A stretch of DNA of 42,418 bases from an uncultured Thermomicrobiales bacterium (GTDB lineage: Bacteria; Chloroflexota; Chloroflexia; Thermomicrobiales; UBA6265): assembly GCA_902806335.1 (NCBI GenBank), contig CADCWG010000026.1, forward strand, positions 1 to 42,418. The letters run 5' to 3'. The notes under the pieces were generated by a model. It was not told the origin of the DNA and searched no databases. It worked only from the letters and a program-made list of their open reading frames with translations. Positions 8,243 to 17,750 of the stretch are shown piece by piece. The first letter of the stretch is position 1; each line of letters begins with the position of its first letter. Position numbers and translations under genes: made by a program.

Positions 8243-8908
8243 ATGGCCGAGTTCCGCTGGTTTGGCCACAACTGCGTCCGGATCAAGGCCCGCGAGGCGA
8301 CGGTGCTGATGGACCCGCTCGACCGGTCCACCGGCTACGCCCTCCCCAAGCAGTCCGCCGACGTCGTCACGATCTCCCACCCCCACCCCGGCCACGCCAA
8401 CCTGGCGGCACTCCGGCCTGACCCCCCCTACCGGACGATCGAGGGCCCCGGCGAGTACGAGGTCCACGACATCTTCGTGACCGGGATCCGGACCTACCAC
8501 GACGCCGAGCGCGGGTCGCGCCGCGGCTACAACACCGCCTACCTGGTGGAACTGGAGAACCTCCGGGTCTGCCACCTCGGCGACCTCGGCCACGGGCTGA
8601 CCGAGGACCAGGCCGAGGCCCTGGCCAACATCGACGTCCTGCTGGTTCCGGCCGGTGGCTCCGGGGAGGACGTCCTTGACCCGGCCCAGGCCGCGGAAGT
8701 GATCGCCCAGCTCGAGCCGAAGGTCGTGGTCCCGATCCAGTACCGGACCGCCTATGGGGACGCCAACCGGGGCGACCTCGCGACGTTCTGCAAGGCGCTC
8801 GGCGTCGAGCCACCCGCGCCGGAGGAGAAGCTCACCGTACGCCCATCCGACCTGGGCGAGACGATGCGGCTGGCGGTGCTCGCGCCGGACGGGACCGGGC
8901 GCGCCTGA
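8243..8908 (+). CDS. MBL-fold metallo-hydrolase-like protein with altered metal motif
   Basis: This 221-residue protein belongs to the metallo-beta-lactamase fold (UlaG-like, COG2220). The N-terminus 'RWFGHNCVRI' and the 'GPGEYEV' and 'CHLGDLGH' segments are typical of that group. The metal motif reads HPHPGH at 46-51, giving His46, His48 and His51 but Gly in place of the usual Asp of HxHxDH. Two zinc ions would therefore not be bound in the standard way. No signal peptide is present, so it is probably cytoplasmic. GAGGAGG lies 11 nt before ATG 8243 and CGAGG is closer. It precedes pyrG by 134 nt on the same strand. The substrate is unknown. Confidence 0.82.
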   Translation: MAEFRWFGHNCVRIKAREATVLMDPLDRSTGYALPKQSADVVTISHPHPGHANLAALRPDPPYRTIEGPGEYEVHDIFVTGIRTYHDAERGSRRGYNTAYLVELENLRVCHLGDLGHGLTEDQAEALANIDVLLVPAGGSGEDVLDPAQAAEVIAQLEPKVVVPIQYRTAYGDANRGDLATFCKALGVEPPAPEEKLTVRPSDLGETMRLAVLAPDGTGRA

Positions 8909-9003
8909 GCCGTCGGCGGGCGGTTCAGGGGCCACCAGGCCGCCGGGCCGCCGGGAGACGTCGGTCGATCTGGAAACGCGGGTAGGACGATGGGGAAGGC
9001 TGA

Positions 9004-10722
<1,719 letters not shown>

Positions 10723-10765
10723 ACGCGAACAACGGCCCCGGACGGGCCACGACGTGGTGTCCTCA

Positions 10766-10799
10766 CGCCCCCAAGTCTCGGCGCGGAGACTTGGGGGCG
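10766..10799. terminator. Bidirectional hairpin between pyrG and the LacI gene
   Basis: A perfect 14-bp stem (CGCCCCCAAGTCTC / GAGACTTGGGGGCG) encloses a 6-nt loop, starting 43 nt after pyrG and ending 55 nt before the convergent LacI gene's stop. T-tracts are minimal on both sides (only TT follows on the plus strand), so termination is likely but not certain. Confidence 0.6.
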
Positions 10800-10853
10800 T
10801 TCCGCCGTGGCGGCGACCTGCGAGGACGGCCCGGCGCTCGATCGCGGGCGGCG

Positions 10854-11924
10854 TCAGGCCAGGCGATCCAGCACCGCTGGCACGGGCCCGGTCCCGCCCC
10901 CACCCAATCCTGCCGTAGGCCGCAACCCGCATGACGCCCGCCGAACGAGCCGGACCGGGAGCAGGGTCTCCGCGGCGGGGTCGGTGACGCGGCCGGCGAT
11001 CAGGTCGAGGAGCAGCCGAGCCGCGGCGGTCCCCGCCTCGTGGAACGGGATATGGACGGTCGTCAGCGGCGGAACCATCCGCGCCGCGACCGCGATGTCG
11101 TCGCAGCCCACCACGGCGCAGTCGGCCGGAACATCCAGGCCGCGCTCGTGGAGCGCCGCGAGGAGCCCCACCGCCATCAGGTCGTTCTGGGCGAAGACCG
11201 CGGTGGTATCCGGGGCGTGGTCCAGGAGGCGGTGTCCGGCCCGGTATCCCTCCTCGACCGACCAGTCGCCCTCCACCGTGAGCCCGGGGTCGAAGGGGAC
11301 ACCGACTTCCTCGAGCGCGCGCCGATAGCCGTCCAACCGAACCAGGGTCGGGTGCCGATTCCGCGGCCCGGTGACGGTGCCGATCCTCCGGTGGCCGAGC
11401 GCGACGAGGTGGCGTGTCGCCTCGAGCGCCGCCCGCCGATGGTCCGGCGCCACCAGGGGGATCCCGCCGCCAGCGATCGGATGCGTGGTCACGGCGGGAA
11501 CCGGACCTCGCAGGAGGTCGCCGGCCTGGGGCTCGAGTTCCAGCCGGGGAGCGACGGTAATGATCCCGTCTACCCGGCGCTCGAGCAGCACTCGTAGCTC
11601 GCGCTCGCCGTTAGAGCCGGCATAGTCGATGCTGCAGATGATGACGACGTGACCATGCTGCCGCGCCTCACGCTCGATCCCGACCACGAGCTGGGAGAGC
11701 ACGGCGTTGCTGAGGTCGCTGGCCACCACCCCGATCGTGCAGGTGCTCCGGGTCAGCAGGCTGCGTGCGAGGGCATTCGGGACGTACCCGAGGTCCTTGG
11801 CCGCCCCCAGGATCCGGGCTCGGGTCTCCGGCGCGACGGTTCCCTTGCCATTGAGGACTTTGCTCGTGGTCTGGAAGCTGACCCCCGCCCGCCCGGCCAC
11901 ATCCTTCAGGGACACGTGGGTCAC
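10854..11924 (-). CDS. LacI-family transcriptional regulator of the adjacent sugar/sulfatase operon
   Basis: This DNA-binding repressor-type protein has 356 residues. The N-terminal helix-turn-helix reads 'VSLKDVAGRAGVSFQTTSKVLNG', followed by the hinge 'YVPNALARSL' typical of LacI/GalR. The rest is a periplasmic-binding-protein-like sensor domain ending with 'TLLPVRLVRRASCG'. GTG 11924 is chosen because GGAGG lies 8 nt upstream; a GTG at 11969 would add 15 residues without a ribosome site. The gene is divergent from the binding-protein gene at 12203, sharing a 278-nt region with a candidate promoter and palindromes. This makes it the probable local regulator. The inducer is presumably the imported sugar or its breakdown product (inferred). 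Confidence 0.9.
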   Translation of the reverse strand: MTHVSLKDVAGRAGVSFQTTSKVLNGKGTVAPETRARILGAAKDLGYVPNALARSLLTRSTCTIGVVASDLSNAVLSQLVVGIEREARQHGHVVIICSIDYAGSNGERELRVLLERRVDGIITVAPRLELEPQAGDLLRGPVPAVTTHPIAGGGIPLVAPDHRRAALEATRHLVALGHRRIGTVTGPRNRHPTLVRLDGYRRALEEVGVPFDPGLTVEGDWSVEEGYRAGHRLLDHAPDTTAVFAQNDLMAVGLLAALHERGLDVPADCAVVGCDDIAVAARMVPPLTTVHIPFHEAGTAAARLLLDLIAGRVTDPAAETLLPVRLVRRASCGLRPTAGLGGGGTGPVPAVLDRLA

Positions 11925-12066
11925 CCGTCGTCCCTCCAGATTGGCGGCGCGCTTCCGCGAGGCGGACACTCGTCCCGAAACCTAGCCAGCGTCTGGCGTG
12001 GTGTCAAGCGCCGGCGCGGCGCCCCGACCGGCCCCGAGGCGGGACCGTCCCGATCACCGAGCGCGG

Positions 12067-12110
12067 CCGTGTTGACGACGCCCTGGCCGCCTGATAGGGT
12101 CCCAACACGG
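12067..12110. repeat. Inverted 8-bp repeat framing the sugar-operon promoter
   Basis: CCGTGTTG (12067-12074) and CAACACGG (12103-12110) are perfect reverse complements, 28 nt apart. They enclose most of the putative promoter. They could be regulator half-sites or the arms of a hairpin. Confidence 0.4.
12072..12100 (+). promoter_or_regulatory. Candidate sigma-70-type promoter of the sugar/sulfatase operon
   Basis: TTGACG (12072-12077), a 17-nt spacer and TAGGGT (12095-12100) match the housekeeping consensus in -35 and spacing, with a weak -10. It lies about 100 nt before the binding-protein start at 12203. Confidence 0.45.
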
Positions 12111-12113
12111 TCT

Positions 12114-12129
12114 AGGCGAACCTTCGCCT
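12114..12129. promoter_or_regulatory. Candidate operator palindrome downstream of the sugar-operon promoter
   Basis: AGGCGAA-CC-TTCGCCT is a perfect 7-bp inverted repeat with a 2-nt centre. It begins about 13 nt after the putative -10, where a LacI-type repressor would block initiation. It lacks the central CG typical of many LacI operators. Confidence 0.4.
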
Positions 12130-12202
12130 GGCCACCGGTGACGGCAATGAGGCCGCCGGACAACGGGGTGCGGCGGGCGCGAGGCAGCGAACGGGGGCAC
12201 CG

Positions 12203-13708
12203 ATGGCGGACGGACGCGACGGCATCACGCGGCGAGATCTGATCCGCGTCGCGGGCGGGACCGCGGCAGGCCTGGCCGGGGCGACGCTGGCGGGACCCGT
12301 GGCGGGCGCCGCTCCCGCGGCGAGGCAGGACGAGGTTGTCATCCGGTGGTGGGACCAGTTCCAGCCGCTGGAAGCGCTCCATCGGTCGATCTGGGACCGA
12401 TACACCGAGACCCACCCCAACGTTCAGGTCGAGTACACGGTCTACAACCCCAGCGAGATGGGCCAGGCGCTCCAGCTCGCGTTCTCCAGCCGCCAGATGC
12501 CCGACGTGCACAGCCTGGCCGGGGTCAGCGTCCCGGTGCCGCGCCTGGTCGCCGACGGCTGGTTCACTCCCCTCGCCCGCGGCGAAGAGATCCGGCAGCG
12601 CTTGCCCGCCGGCAGCCTGCTCGACGGGATCACGGTCTTTGGCGGCCAGGTCTACAGCTTCCCGCTCTTCAGCTTCCGCCAGTACACCAGCTGCAACTGG
12701 TTCAATCGGGAGTTGATGGAGGGCGCGGGAGTCGACCCCGAGGTCGGCCCCCAGACCTGGGACGAGTTCCGGCAGGCCGCGGCCGCGGTCACCGACGGCG
12801 GGGGCGGCCAGATCTTCGGCTGGATCCAGGGGATCCAGTTCACCGACCGGCTGGCGGTGCACGTCGACGAGTTGGCCCAGATGGCCGGGGCGCTGACGTC
12901 CGGCGGGATCGACCTGACGACGGGTCAGTACGCCCACGGGACCGACCCGTATGTCCAGGCCCTCGAGTTCCTCGTGTCCCTCCAGCAGGACGGCTACCTC
13001 TTCCCGGCCTCGTCGTCGCTGGACGCGCGCACGGCGCGGGCGCGGTGGGCAACAGGGGCGGCCGGCATGTTCCTCGACGGGCCGTGGAACGTGGGCGTGA
13101 TCCAGGGCGAGTTCAGCGAGTTTCTCGACAAGGTCGGGATCGCCCCGATCCCGGTCGCGAACCCACAGACGCCAACGTTCGTCCACGCCGTCCCGCCGGT
13201 GGGGCAGCTCTGGGTCTCGAGCCAGTCGGCGAACGCGCCGATCGCGGAGGAGATCCTCCTCGAGCTGACCACGCCGGAGTACTACGTCGGCCTCGCCGAA
13301 CGGATGGACCAGCCGCCGTTGGACCTGACGGCGGTCGACCGCGCGGAGGTCCATCCGACATACCGCCGGGCGGTCGCGCTCTTCCAGGAGCGGGTCCGGT
13401 TGGCGCCGAGCCCCGTCGTCAAGAACCCCGCCGTGGCGGACGTCCTCGCGGAGATGGCCGAGGTCCACCCCAACCTCGGTGAGATCGCCCAGGGTGCCTT
13501 CAGCGGCGACGTCACCGACTACCGAGCGGCCCTCACCGAGTACGCCGGCAAGCTCTCCGCCGAGCGGGAGCGGGCAATCGGGGTCGTCCAGGGTCGCGGC
13601 GGACAGGTCAGCCTCGACGACTGGGTCTTCCCCAACTGGGACCCGGCGCAGGACTACACCGACGCCTTCTACCAACCGGCCGGCTCCGGTACCCCGGCGG
13701 CCCAGTAG
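12203..13708 (+). CDS. Sugar ABC transporter substrate-binding protein with Tat signal
   Basis: This 501-residue extracytoplasmic sugar-binding protein (SBP_bac_1 type) delivers substrate to the two permeases encoded next to it. The N-terminus carries a twin-arginine signal, 'TRRDLIRVAGGTAAG' (about 9-23), followed by a hydrophobic stretch and a probable cleavage after 'AGAAPAA'. No lipobox Cys is present. The mature part starts 'EVVIRWWDQFQ' and has the typical 'FPLFSFRQYTSCNWFNRELM' and 'GAAGMFLDGPWNVG' segments. It is the first gene of an operon with permeases at 13730 and 14704 and a sulfatase at 15637. The substrate is unknown; the sulfatase suggests a sulfated sugar. Confidence 0.92.
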   Translation: MADGRDGITRRDLIRVAGGTAAGLAGATLAGPVAGAAPAARQDEVVIRWWDQFQPLEALHRSIWDRYTETHPNVQVEYTVYNPSEMGQALQLAFSSRQMPDVHSLAGVSVPVPRLVADGWFTPLARGEEIRQRLPAGSLLDGITVFGGQVYSFPLFSFRQYTSCNWFNRELMEGAGVDPEVGPQTWDEFRQAAAAVTDGGGGQIFGWIQGIQFTDRLAVHVDELAQMAGALTSGGIDLTTGQYAHGTDPYVQALEFLVSLQQDGYLFPASSSLDARTARARWATGAAGMFLDGPWNVGVIQGEFSEFLDKVGIAPIPVANPQTPTFVHAVPPVGQLWVSSQSANAPIAEEILLELTTPEYYVGLAERMDQPPLDLTAVDRAEVHPTYRRAVALFQERVRLAPSPVVKNPAVADVLAEMAEVHPNLGEIAQGAFSGDVTDYRAALTEYAGKLSAERERAIGVVQGRGGQVSLDDWVFPNWDPAQDYTDAFYQPAGSGTPAAQ

Positions 13709-13729
13709 CCGTCGCCGGACGGAAGGCGC

Positions 13730-14707
13730 ATGTCCACCCCGACGACCTCACCCCTGCCGGCCGGCGCGTCCCGCGGGACGCGCCGGCCGGCGGGGCCCCG
13801 ACCCCTGGCCGGCCGGCTCTGGGACGACCGCTGGATCTACCTCTTCCTCCTGCCGACGGCGATCCTCTACACGCTCTACACGCTCTGGCCGATCGCCGCG
13901 AGCTATTGGTACTCGCTGCTCGACTGGAACGGCTTCTCGCGCGACCGCGCGTTCGTCGGGCTGGCCAACTACCGGGCGGCACTCGACGACCCGCTCTTCT
14001 GGCAGGCATTCCGCCAGACCTTCCTGTTCATGGTCGTCACCGTGCCGATCCGGGTCGCCCTCGCCCTCGCGGCCGCGGTCGCCCTCAACAACCCACGGCT
14101 GCCGTTCGCGACCCTGTTCCGGACGGCGCTGTTCCTGCCCGTGGTGACCACGACCGCGATCGTCGGCGTGGTGATGGGGTTCATCTTTGACCCGGTCGGC
14201 GGGCCGGTTAACCTCCTCCTGCTCCGGGCGGGGCTCGTCGAGCGGGCGGTCAACTTCCTCGGTGACTCCGACAGCGCGCTCTGGACGGTGATGGGGGTCC
14301 ACGTCTGGAAGTGGCTCGGCGTGACGCTCGTTTACTGGCTCGCCGCGCTCCAGACCGTGAGCGAGGACGTCTACGAGGCGGCCCGCGTCGACGGCGCCAA
14401 CGGCTGGCGGGTCTTCCGCGACATCACCCTTCCGCTGCTCAAGCCGTTCACCGTGATCATCGTCCTGCTGACCGCGGTCGACACGCTCCAGGTCTTTGAC
14501 CTGGTCCTCACGATGACGAACGGTGGGCCGTTCTTCTCGACCGAGGTCGTGGAGACCTACATCTACCGGCAGGCGTTCGCGGCCACCATCCCCCGGCTTG
14601 GCTACGCCTCGGCCCTGGCCGTGATCTTTGGGCTGGCAACGTTGCTGCTGGCCCTGGGCCAGGCGGGCGGGCTGCGCTGGGCACGGCGTGCACGGGAGGC
14701 GGGATGA
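13730..14707 (+). CDS. Sugar ABC transporter permease (MalF/UgpA type)
   Basis: This inner-membrane permease of 325 residues has about six transmembrane helices, beginning near residue 40 ('WIYLFLLPTAILYTLYTL'). The cytoplasmic EAA loop that contacts the ATPase is visible as 'VYEAARVDGANGWRVFRDIT' (roughly 217-236). GGAAGG lies 3-4 nt before ATG 13730. The gene starts 21 nt after the binding-protein gene, and its stop overlaps the start of the next permease by 4 nt (ATGA), so the two are translationally coupled. The N-terminal 35 residues are Pro/Arg-rich and cytoplasmic. Confidence 0.93.
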   Translation: MSTPTTSPLPAGASRGTRRPAGPRPLAGRLWDDRWIYLFLLPTAILYTLYTLWPIAASYWYSLLDWNGFSRDRAFVGLANYRAALDDPLFWQAFRQTFLFMVVTVPIRVALALAAAVALNNPRLPFATLFRTALFLPVVTTTAIVGVVMGFIFDPVGGPVNLLLLRAGLVERAVNFLGDSDSALWTVMGVHVWKWLGVTLVYWLAALQTVSEDVYEAARVDGANGWRVFRDITLPLLKPFTVIIVLLTAVDTLQVFDLVLTMTNGGPFFSTEVVETYIYRQAFAATIPRLGYASALAVIFGLATLLLALGQAGGLRWARRAREAG

Positions 14708-15573
14708 GCGCGTTGGCGAACCTGCGTCCGCGCCGGCGGCCGGGGCGACGCCCTCGGCTCGGCGTGTGGGTCCAGGTCGCGGTCCTCGCTGGGATCTGCG
14801 CGCTCTGGGTCTACCCCTTCCTCTGGCTCGTCTCGGCCTCCCTCAAGGGTCAGCTGGAAGTCTTCACCGCCGGCCTCGATCTCGTCCCGGAAGCGTGGCG
14901 ATGGGACAACTATGGGCGCGCCTGGGACGACGCCGGCTTCGACGGCTATCTGATTAACAGCCTGATCGTTACCCTCGGCACGGTCGCGATCGTCGTCGTC
15001 CGCTGCGCCCTGGCGGGCTACGTGATCGCCCGCTACCGCTTCGTCGGCAAGCGGCCGGTGGTGGCGATCCTGGTCGCCACGCTGTTCGTGCCGGTCGGCT
15101 ACACCATCATCCCGGTTGTGGAACTCAGCGACCAACTTGGCCTGCTCAACTCCCGGCTCGGGATGATCCTGGCGCTCAGCGGCGGCGGGCAGGTTGCGGC
15201 GGTGCTCCTCTACGCGGGCTACTTCAGCCGGATCCCGCGGGACCTGGAGGACGCGGCGGTCATGGACGGTGCCGGCTTCCTCCAGGTCTTTCGGGGCGTG
15301 ATGCTGCCGTTGGCCGGCCCGGTGACGGCGACGGTCTCGGTCCTCACGTTCCTGGCCGCCTGGAACAACTTCTTCGTGCCGCTGGTCTTCACCTTCAGCC
15401 GGCCCGAGTTGCGCACGCTCAGCGTCGGGATGCTCGCGTTCCGGGGGGAGCAGTCGACCGACTGGTCGGGGCTCGCGGCGGCGGCGACGATCTCTCTGCT
15501 GCCCGTGGTCCTGCTCTTCGCCTTCCTCCAGCGCTACTTCATCGAGGGGGTTGCCGGCGCGGTCAAGTCGTAG
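14704..15573 (+). CDS. Sugar ABC transporter permease (MalG/UgpE type)
   Basis: This is the second inner-membrane permease, 289 residues, pairing with the product of 13730-14707. The first helix is at about 20-42 ('VAVLAGICALWVYPFLWLV'). The EAA-type loop reads 'LEDAAVMDGAGFLQVFRGVM' and the end is the typical 'QRYFIEGVAGAVKS'. The start overlaps the previous stop by 4 nt. No ATPase gene follows; the next gene is a sulfatase, 63 nt downstream. An ATPase shared with other importers is expected elsewhere in the genome. Confidence 0.93.
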   Translation: MSALANLRPRRRPGRRPRLGVWVQVAVLAGICALWVYPFLWLVSASLKGQLEVFTAGLDLVPEAWRWDNYGRAWDDAGFDGYLINSLIVTLGTVAIVVVRCALAGYVIARYRFVGKRPVVAILVATLFVPVGYTIIPVVELSDQLGLLNSRLGMILALSGGGQVAAVLLYAGYFSRIPRDLEDAAVMDGAGFLQVFRGVMLPLAGPVTATVSVLTFLAAWNNFFVPLVFTFSRPELRTLSVGMLAFRGEQSTDWSGLAAAATISLLPVVLLFAFLQRYFIEGVAGAVKS

Positions 15574-15636
15574 GTCCAGATCAGCACGAACAGCGGCGGT
15601 CGACGTGGGCGCGAGCCCGAACGGTCGAGGGGACGC

Positions 15637-17103
15637 ATGGCGGCAGCATCGCGGCCGAACATCCTGTTCATCTGCACCGACCAGCAGCGCTTCGACGCGC
15701 TCGGGTGCTACGGGAACGCCCATATCCAGACGCCGGCCATCGATGGCCTGGCCCGCGAGGGGGTGCTGTTCGAACGCTGCTACGTGCAGAGCCCGGTCTG
15801 CGCCCCGTCCCGGGCCAGCCTGCTGACCGGGCGCTACGTCCACAGCCACGGGTTGTGGGCGAACGGGGTGGCGCTGCCGCCCGGAGAGCGGCTGTTCCCC
15901 CGGACCCTGGCGGACGCGGGCTACGACTGCGGGCTGATCGGAAAGCTCCACCTCGCGGCGTGCTACCAGGGGCGCACCGAGCCGCGGCACGACGACGGCT
16001 TCCGCGTCTTCGACTGGGCACACGACCCGACGCACGGCTCGCCGGAGAACCGCTACCACCGCTGGCTGGAAGAGCGGCACCCGGACCTCTACGCCGCGGC
16101 GATGGCCCAGGGTCCCGGCCGCCGGGGCCATGAGACGGTGGGCTTCGACAGCATGCCGACCGAGGCCCACTACAGCCGCTGGGTCAGCGAGCGGACGGTC
16201 GACTTCCTGCGCTCGGGGCGCGACCCCGACAAGCCATTCTTCCTCATCGCTAACTTCTACGACCCGCACCACCCCTTCGTCGCGCCCCAGGAGTACCTCG
16301 ACCGGTACGACCCGGCCGCGCTGCCGCCCCCGATCGGCGGACCCGACGACCTGACGGACCGACCGCCGATCCTGGCCGAGGCCTCCAAGGCGAGCTACGC
16401 CGGACGTGCCCGTGGGTTCGCCGCCTACTCCCCGGAGGAGATCCGGCGGACCATCGCCGCCTACTACGCCATGGTGACCCTGATCGACGACGAGGTGCGG
16501 CGAATCCTCAGCGCGCTCGACGACCTCGGCCTCGCCGAGGACACGCTGGTCATCTTTACCAGCGACCACGGCGAGATGCTCGGCGACCACGGGCTGCTCT
16601 TGAAGGGGCCGATGCTCTACGAGGGGGCGGTCCGGGTGCCGCTGATCCTCCGCTGGCCGGGCGTCCTCCCGGCCAACGTTCGGCGCCCCGACCTCGTGCA
16701 GTGGATCGACCTCTGCGCGACCGTCCTGGGGGCCGCCGGCGCGGAGCCGCTGGGCGGTGACCAGGGCCAGAGCCTGCTGCCCCTCGCCCGCGGCGACGCC
16801 GAAGCGCCGTGCCGCGGTTGGGCGCTCTGCGAGTACCGCGACAGCGGCCACCCCTACGACCCGCCCGTCCACCTCACGATGCTGCGCCAGGGTCGCCACA
16901 AGCTCGTCGTCCACCACGGCGATCCCGCCACCGGCCGGCCCAGGTCGGGCGAGCTCTACGACCTGGAGGCCGACCCGGGGGAGCTGCGCAACCTGTGGGA
17001 CGACCCGGCGGCGAGCGACGTCCGCGCCGACCTCTCGGCGCTGCTTCGGGACGTGCTCGTGGCCACCGAGGACCGTGCCCAACCGCGGGAGGCGGCCTGG
17101 TAG
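15637..17103 (+). CDS. Sulfatase (formylglycine type), probably cytoplasmic
   Basis: This 488-residue sulfatase of the alkaline phosphatase superfamily removes sulfate from an organic sulfate ester. The signature 'CAPSRASLLTGRY' starts at Cys55, the residue converted to formylglycine. The metal-binding N-terminus is 'NILFICTDQQRFD', and the second metal and substrate region is 'TSDHGEMLGDHGLLLKG'. It most resembles choline-sulfatase and N-acetylglucosamine-6-sulfatase relatives. No signal peptide is present, so it should act on imported substrate. GAGGGG precedes ATG 15637. It is the last gene of the importer operon. The formylglycine-generating enzyme is not in this window. The exact substrate is unknown. 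Confidence 0.9.
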   Translation: MAAASRPNILFICTDQQRFDALGCYGNAHIQTPAIDGLAREGVLFERCYVQSPVCAPSRASLLTGRYVHSHGLWANGVALPPGERLFPRTLADAGYDCGLIGKLHLAACYQGRTEPRHDDGFRVFDWAHDPTHGSPENRYHRWLEERHPDLYAAAMAQGPGRRGHETVGFDSMPTEAHYSRWVSERTVDFLRSGRDPDKPFFLIANFYDPHHPFVAPQEYLDRYDPAALPPPIGGPDDLTDRPPILAEASKASYAGRARGFAAYSPEEIRRTIAAYYAMVTLIDDEVRRILSALDDLGLAEDTLVIFTSDHGEMLGDHGLLLKGPMLYEGAVRVPLILRWPGVLPANVRRPDLVQWIDLCATVLGAAGAEPLGGDQGQSLLPLARGDAEAPCRGWALCEYRDSGHPYDPPVHLTMLRQGRHKLVVHHGDPATGRPRSGELYDLEADPGELRNLWDDPAASDVRADLSALLRDVLVATEDRAQPREAAW

Positions 17104-17213
17104 GCCCGCGCCGGCCGGCGCCCGGTCGGATGGGGCGTGGAGCCCAGGTGAGGATTCCCAGCCTGATCCGGAATCCGGCTGTCCGGTGGTGCGGGGTCTC
17201 GCCGGTGGCTTCG

Positions 17214-17283
17214 CCCGCCCGGGGCCGAGGCCCCAGGCTCGGGGACGAGGCCGGCTCAAGCCGGCTGCCGACCCGCCGGGCCG
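17214..17283 (+). repeat. GC-rich intergenic repeat, copy 1
   Basis: This unit of about 70 bp begins CGCCCGCCCGGGGCCGAG, contains CGGGGACGAGGCCGGCT, then AGCCGGCTGCCGACCCGCCG. It contains a GCCGGCT/AGCCGGC inverted pair. It is shorter in the middle than copies 2 and 3, by about nine bases. Confidence 0.6.
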
Positions 17284-17436
17284 CCCCCCGGCGGCCGCCC
17301 GAACCCCGTATCGCCTCGGCGGTGGATCGGCCTGACGGGCGGCGCCACCGCCGCCGCATCGGGCGGCCCGAGGGGGGTACGACCGTACACCGGAGCCGGC
17401 TGATCAGCGGTGGTATCCGGGGCGCCGGGACGGCCG

Positions 17437-17512
17437 GCCCGCCCGGGGCCGAGCCCCGAGGTCAGAGGCCCGGGGACGGAGCCGGCCGAAGCCGGCCGCG
17501 ACCCCGCCGGGC
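17437..17512 (+). repeat. GC-rich intergenic repeat, copy 2
   Basis: This is the same family as copy 1 and in the same orientation. It begins GCCCGCCCGGGGCCGAG, continues CCCCGAGGTCAGAGGC, then GGGGACGGAGCCGGCC and GCCGGCCGCGACCCCGCC. The GGCCGGCT-type inverted pair is conserved although its bases changed, which suggests a structured element. Confidence 0.6.
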
Positions 17513-17750
17513 GACGCGCCGGCGATCAACCGGACCCGGTAGAACCGCGGCATGGTCGACCGCGTGGGAGCACGTGACCACCGCACACGGCGGCGGACCA
17601 CCTGGTGGCCCCTCAACCGTGGTTCTCCGGTCGGGGCGCGGCATGCCGTGCCCTGACGGTCAGGCACCCCGTGCCCCCGCGGCCAACCGCGCGGCCCGGG
17701 TGTCGCCCCGACCGGGAGACGTCCCCCCGCGGACGACGCGCGACAGACCG

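Larger units (their letters stand above)
17104..17750. other. 647-nt convergent gap with two copies of a GC-rich repeat
   Basis: This gap lies between the sulfatase (+) and histidine kinase (-) stop codons. It carries two related repeat units (17214-17283 and 17437-17512). Near 17644-17663 an imperfect hairpin (TGCC/GGCA and TGA/TCA with a bulge) lies about 90 nt after the kinase stop. No supported gene was found. Confidence 0.5.
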
